Of a stretch of 64,000 nt of DNA, positions 60,648-64,000 are shown one piece after another; the first letter of the stretch is position 1, and each line of letters opens with the position of its first letter. The stretch spans positions 21,515,971 through 21,579,970 of the forward strand of contig OX463785.1 in the NCBI GenBank assembly GCA_949825025.1, in the 5' to 3' direction. Origin of the DNA: Siphlonurus alternatus (Eukaryota > Arthropoda > Insecta > Ephemeroptera > Siphlonuridae). The position numbers and the translations under genes were made by a program. The notes under the pieces are model-generated. The model had not been told where the DNA came from. It did no database searches and worked only from the letters and a program-made list of their open reading frames with translations.

Positions 60648-63397
60648 ACTAACAAACTTCTACCAGCTCATACTCACATCCTTGAGGGTTAGGGTTGCAA
60701 AGAAACCGTTGATAACGACAACATCGCAGTCGTCAGCAAGCATTTTGCCGTAGAAGTCGTTGAGGATGGACGCCTTGGAGCCGAGTCCGTGGAGGATGAG
60801 GTTGAAGCCCTCCGAGAGCAAACTCATCCAGCGACCGAACCGTTCTCCGTAGATGCCAAGCAGCCTCTCCACCTCCTGTACAATAAATATCATATGAACA
60901 AAAAGCTGAGTAGGATACTTATTTTTTTCCCCCTAACAAGCTTAACTTTATTTACATCTAATATGCTGTATTGCCTGTTCATAAATGCACAATCGATGGA
61001 GGCTTCAAGTCAGCTGATTTTACGGTGTTCCCACCATCCTATCCAAACCTATGTAAAAAAAAAAAAATTCTTTTTTTTGCATTAAATACATATTTTAGAG
61101 AAAAATAAACTCTTAATTTATTATCAAAAGACCTCTAAATGGTGGGTAGGAGATGGTTTCAAATTAATAGCTTTAATACTTACTGAGTAAAAAATTCAAA
61201 TATTTTTTTACATGGTTACTTATGGAGAAAATTTTCCTGAGAGTTAAATTCTAATTTCATTTAATATTTCTACAACTGCTACATTAGACTCACCTGTTTG
61301 TGTTTGGGCAGGATTCTCTTGAGGACATCCTGCATGGCCTCGTGTCCCAGCCTCGGGTTCTGCAGACGTTTCAATGTGTGGTCCGACGTCACCACCTTGG
61401 AGCTCGCCTGGCTCGTGAAGTAGTCGTCTGGGGTGTACGTCTGACAATGGACAGAGTTTAGATTGGAGAAAATGTGGTCTCCAGACTTAGGAAATTACAT
61501 CATTTTCACTTTGATTTGTTTGTTAAACATGGACAAGACAAGTACAAAGTAAGAAAAGTTCAATATACAGTTACTTTATAATCTAAGATTTGAGAGAATT
61601 AATTAAATAATTTATTGATATACTGTATTAATTTATTTATACAATTATTTGCTTTTTTATTTATTTAAATATTTTTATTTCATTATTATTATTTACAGTA
61701 TATATATCAAATATAAAATTATTTTTATTTATTTGTTTATTGATTTACCGGTACTTATATATTAATTTACAATTAATTAAATAATCCTTAGTTATTTTTA
61801 ACTAATGTTTATCCAGATCATCTTTTGGTTGCTGTTATTTCAACTTTATCATTGACATAAATTTTTGTATAATATAATATACTGTACATTGCTAAGCAAA
61901 ATTATGATAGAAACGTGGGAAGAAAAATAAATCCTTACATTTTTAACGGCCTGTGATCTTGTTCTTGTAGTCATAGAGGGAGCTGCAGATTCAGACGTTG
62001 TCTTTCTACCGCTCTTAGGGGTGTTATCTTGCTGGCTTGGAGATGGAGGTGCTCTCTTCGGAGTAGTTTCTTGCTGGTTAGAAGGGGGTCTACCTCTCCC
62101 CCTAGGGGTAATCTCTTGCATCTTAGGGGTGGGTAGGATGCTATCATCACTATCCTCCGAACTACTTTCACTGTCATTCGAAGACTCGCTCCAATCACTA
62201 TTAGACTCCTCTTCCATGAAACTCGCCAGGTTTTTGCGGATATTCTGTCTCTGGGTATGAGGAGTACGAGCTTCGATGATTCTTTTTGAACTTCTCGGGG
62301 TCATTGATTTGGACGTAGGTGTAGAACAATTAGAGGAAGGTGTGTGTGAACCAGATGGTGAATTTTTATTTGCACAATCAGTAGCTTTTTTTAACATTTG
62401 GCCTTTACGATGACGAGGTGAAAATAATGGAACAGAATTTTGATTTAATTCATCGGCACTGTCTTCTGGGAATAGAGCTGCAAAGAAAAATAAAGAATTG
62501 TCATTAATAATGGAGAGGAAAACTATCAGAATCGTAAAGTTGTGCAGTTTTTTTTCTGAGTTTACATGTTATAAGCCTCTATAGACTTTTTAAATCCAAT
62601 AGCAATAAATATTTAAAATGATATGTTGTAAATTTTAAATTAAAAATAAATACAGTAAGATAAAATGCTGTTCATTTTGAAATTCTTATATTCTTTACTA
62701 ACTTTCCTACCTAAATTGAAAATCATACGAATGGGGATGGTAATTTTTGTTGTATGTACCGGTAAGTAGTAAGTTAGGCAAGTGTATCTCAGGATTGAAA
62801 ATGTAGATTTAATTTTCTTTTAATTTAAATTTTTAGATATACAGTATCTATATATTTTTGGGAATATTTTTGGAATATATTTTTGAGAATAGATTAGGTT
62901 TAATTACAATTTCTCCTTCATTGTGATACATATCAGCTGTAAACCAGCATGCTAAAGTATGGAGAAAAAGGAAAACTGAAAATTTGGAACTTTCAATACA
63001 GCTAGAATGTCATTATTTACAATTGATACACATTATCAGTGGCTACTATAGCCTACAGTTGGAGGGTTAATCTTCTCCCACCCCCTCTATGATTATTTTG
63101 TTGTACGAGGAACAACACATTTGAGGGTCTACGTTCCCCCACACATTTTGAATGAAACAAACGACTCTGATTTATCCTCACCCATCGGTTTGAGAGGTCT
63201 ATGTGGTTCCTCTTCCTCGTCACTCTCCTCAATGACCTCCATCTCACCAACGTACAAATGGTTGCGAGGTCTCGAGGCAAGTCTAGGAGAGCTCCTTGCA
63301 GAGTGTTTGCTGGGAGGAGTCTCGCGAAGATCGTGCACACGCTTGTGTGTTGGCGTGGCATAGTTGTCAGGGGCCAGGGCAAGCTTCTTTTTAATAG
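58222..63397 (-). CDS. ORC2: Origin recognition complex subunit 2, seven exons
   Basis: ORC2 is a core subunit of the six-protein origin recognition complex, which marks replication origins in the nucleus and loads the MCM helicase with CDC6 and CDT1. Seven minus-strand exons (63397-63182, 62477-61939, 61440-61294, 60875-60678, 60120-59877, 59236-59006, 58418-58222) join with canonical GT/AG introns and matching phases into one frame of about 589 codons. Numbered with the candidate first exon, the order is: acidic and Ser/Thr-Pro-rich tail (about 10-260), family signature SSKVVTSDHTL (about 273), degenerate Walker A region HGLGSKASIL (about 338), VVVINGFF, LLLNNLDGPLLQGE and TIDHVNAPL of the AAA+-like core, then LPYTEETSFENSL and the winged-helix part ending LRSQLTEFLDHQLVRSK. 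These blocks match animal ORC2 as I know the family. Human ORC2 has 577 residues. Identification is secure; only the extreme N-terminus is uncertain. Confidence 0.96.
59006..59236 (-). CDS. ORC2: ORC2 exon, LPYTEETSFENSL region
   Basis: 231 nt between acceptor ccacag and donor GTAACG. It encodes FDQSLLVKFNFVWQTVSTF, LPYTEETSFENSLMVQQSGG and LTSNARGIFMILLNKQM. This is one of the best-conserved blocks of animal ORC2 and begins the winged-helix region. The residue after NAPL is Leu-Phe rather than the aromatic Trp common in relatives. Confidence 0.97.
59877..60120 (-). CDS. ORC2: ORC2 exon, AAA+-like core
   Basis: 244 nt, starting in phase 0 and ending one base into a codon at a GTGAGT donor. 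It encodes ILRTIAEEVLGL, then LYLLLNNLDGPLLQGERTQ, LARLAAVPSIRLVATIDHVN and APL. The NNLDGP and IDHxNAPL motifs are diagnostic of ORC2. Codons are rich in G and C compared with the flanking introns, a useful coding signal in this AT-rich region. Confidence 0.97.
60535..60648. repeat. (AAAT)n microsatellite in ORC2 intron
   Basis: About 110 bp of AAAT repeat with AATG variants in the middle, lying just before the donor side of the 60677-60121 intron region. Pure units cluster at the right end, suggesting recent growth there. Confidence 0.95.
60678..60875 (-). CDS. ORC2: ORC2 exon, start of AAA+-like core
   Basis: 198 nt, 66 codons, phase 0 at both ends. It encodes FGRWMSLLSEGFNLILHGLG followed by SKASILNDF and VVVINGFFATLTLKD. 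GLGSK sits where AAA+ ATPases have Walker A, but it is degenerate as in all ORC2 proteins, which do not hydrolyse ATP. Residue choice matches the animal family well. Confidence 0.96.
61294..61440 (-). CDS. ORC2: ORC2 exon, SSKVVTSD signature
   Basis: 147 nt, exactly 49 codons, phase 0 on both sides (acceptor ttgtcag, donor GTGAGT). It encodes DDYFTSQASSKVVTSDHTL followed by a Leu-rich helix (KRLQNPRLGHEAMQDVLKRI). The segment EYF..xSSKVVTSDxTL marks the start of the conserved ORC2 core in animals, and here it follows the disordered tail as expected. Confidence 0.95.
61939..62477 (-). CDS. ORC2: ORC2 exon, Ser/Thr-Pro-rich tail with AT-hook-like motif
   Basis: 539 nt, 179 codons plus a split codon, between acceptor ctttgcag and donor GTAAGG. 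The translation is low complexity: repeated SP/TP sites (including TPRSSKR, a good CDK consensus), an acidic Ser-rich run (SESSNDSESSSEDSDDS), then TPRGRGRPPS and several TPK repeats. GRGRPP (about residues 207-212) is an AT-hook core, a motif that binds the minor groove of AT-rich DNA. The open frame runs on past 61939, but the splice donor and the family match of the next exon show the extension is intron. No sequence conservation beyond composition is expected in this part of the family. Confidence 0.88.
63182..63397 (-). CDS. ORC2: ORC2 exon, N-terminal basic and acidic segment
   Basis: 216 nt between an acceptor (ccttcacag) and a GTGAGG donor. It starts with two bases of a split codon and ends with one. 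It encodes KKKLALAPDN, a Thr-Pro/Lys-Arg stretch (TPTHKRVHDLRETPP) and an acidic run EESDEEEEPHRP. The high proportion of charged residues and the TP sites are typical of the disordered, CDK-regulated N-terminus of ORC2 proteins. The overlapping open frames on both strands here are shadows of this exon. Confidence 0.85.
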
Positions 63398-63788
63398 CTG
63401 TGAAGGAAAGGAAGGCAATGGTGAGTATCCATCAGAAAAATTATATAGTCGCCATGTTCGTTTGCTGATTTTGACTCCTGCTACAACCACCACGCATCGG
63501 CGCGCAACCCTTCTGCGCACATTTTTTCGGCTCGAAGTCAAAACACTACTACCGCAAAATTCTTAAGATGCTCTTTAATTAAACTGACCCAAGGCAAATA
63601 ATAAAATTTTTATAGCAGCAAACGTAAAAGGTCAATACGTAATTTTAAATTTGCAAACATAACTTATTTAGAGGGTTAACAATAAGCGATCGAAAAATTG
63701 CTCCGTATAGGGATCTTACGTGCGCCCAATCTTTTTTTGTAAGTAAATGGGAGGATAAAAGGTTGCTGACGTCAAGATGGATCCTTAC

Positions 63789-63813
63789 CATTAGAATATG
63801 AGAACGGAATCAT
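63789..63813 (-). CDS. ORC2: Candidate first coding exon of ORC2
   Basis: On the minus strand an ATG at 63813-63811 opens MIPFSYSN and stops one base into the next codon at a GTAAGG donor. That single base fits the two bases that begin the next exon at 63397, giving an Ala codon and the run AIKKKLALAPDN. The 391-bp intron resembles the gene's other introns, and an in-frame TAA lies upstream with no earlier ATG between. The predicted total of about 598 residues is close to known animal ORC2 lengths. Against this, the peptide has no conserved feature and the true first exon could lie beyond the right edge. Confidence 0.4.
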
Positions 63814-64000
63814 GTATAAAAAAAAAATAATAATAAGAACAGTTTAAAACTAAATATTGGCACTTAATTAATTAAATTGGTCTAGTAGTATGCCTATGTA
63901 ACAGCATAAAGGAAATCCAGAATAGATATGCATAGCATTCCAAATACTTAATCTTGAAGGTTCAGAAAGGATGATGAAATGTACCGTTGCATTTCAGATT

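Noticed and set aside
61849..61938. Continuation of the ORC2 frame past 61939
   Set aside because: A GTAAGG donor and in-phase joining to the conserved SSKVVTSD exon show that it is intron.
63053..63541. 162-codon open frame on the minus strand and overlapping + strand frames
   Set aside because: It overlaps the ORC2 exon 63182-63397 in another frame and has no sign of selection; the ORC2 frame is supported by splice sites and phase.

Overview
This window is nuclear DNA from an AT-rich animal genome, most probably an arthropod. I infer this from spliced genes with canonical GT/AG introns of about 0.4-0.7 kb, very long (AG)n/(CT)n microsatellites, many short palindromic TA-flanked DNA elements, and SINEs with tRNA-like and 5S-rRNA-like heads. 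A hemipteroid or other large-genome insect would fit, but nothing here fixes the taxon. There is no bacterial-style gene organisation and no complete rRNA or functional tRNA gene.

Layout. Positions 1 to about 57.5 kb are a gene desert of very AT-rich sequence. I see no convincing complete gene in it. It holds at least six families of short inverted-repeat elements (called A, C, D, E, F and H here), two clear cases of one element inserted into another (A inside D at 22.5 kb, E inside F at 28.2 kb), a set of SINE copies at 16.4, 26.8, 28.5, 39.7, 45.5 and 50.8 kb, a degenerate tandem array at 51.5-52.1 kb, and many simple repeats. Small GC-richer islands of 80-250 bp are scattered through it. 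Four of them (8.5, 11.8, 30.2 and 40.1 kb) look like isolated exons on the + strand, but without recognisable products; others look more like regulatory islands (CRE/AP-1 cluster at 39.1 kb, RFX X-box-like site at 43.7 kb).

Positions 58.2-63.8 kb carry the one secure gene, on the minus strand: the gene for origin recognition complex subunit 2 (ORC2). Seven exons join in phase and give the conserved AAA+-like core and the C-terminal winged-helix region, preceded by a low-complexity, Ser/Thr-Pro-rich N-terminal region that contains an AT-hook-like GRGRPP motif. A short candidate first exon at 63789-63813 would complete a protein of about 598 residues. Directly downstream of the stop codon lies a 77-bp tandem array whose unit resembles the last coding codons of the gene itself.

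The observations most worth following are: (1) a modular SINE system in which a 5S-rRNA-derived head and a tRNA-derived head are joined to the same central domain; (2) the ORC2-tail-derived 77-bp array with a two-unit higher-order pattern; (3) 21 exact copies of the palindrome TGACGTCA in 64 kb, far above expectation; (4) a run of stable hairpins at 16.15-16.27 kb that looks like a structured RNA; (5) the AT-hook-like motif in ORC2.
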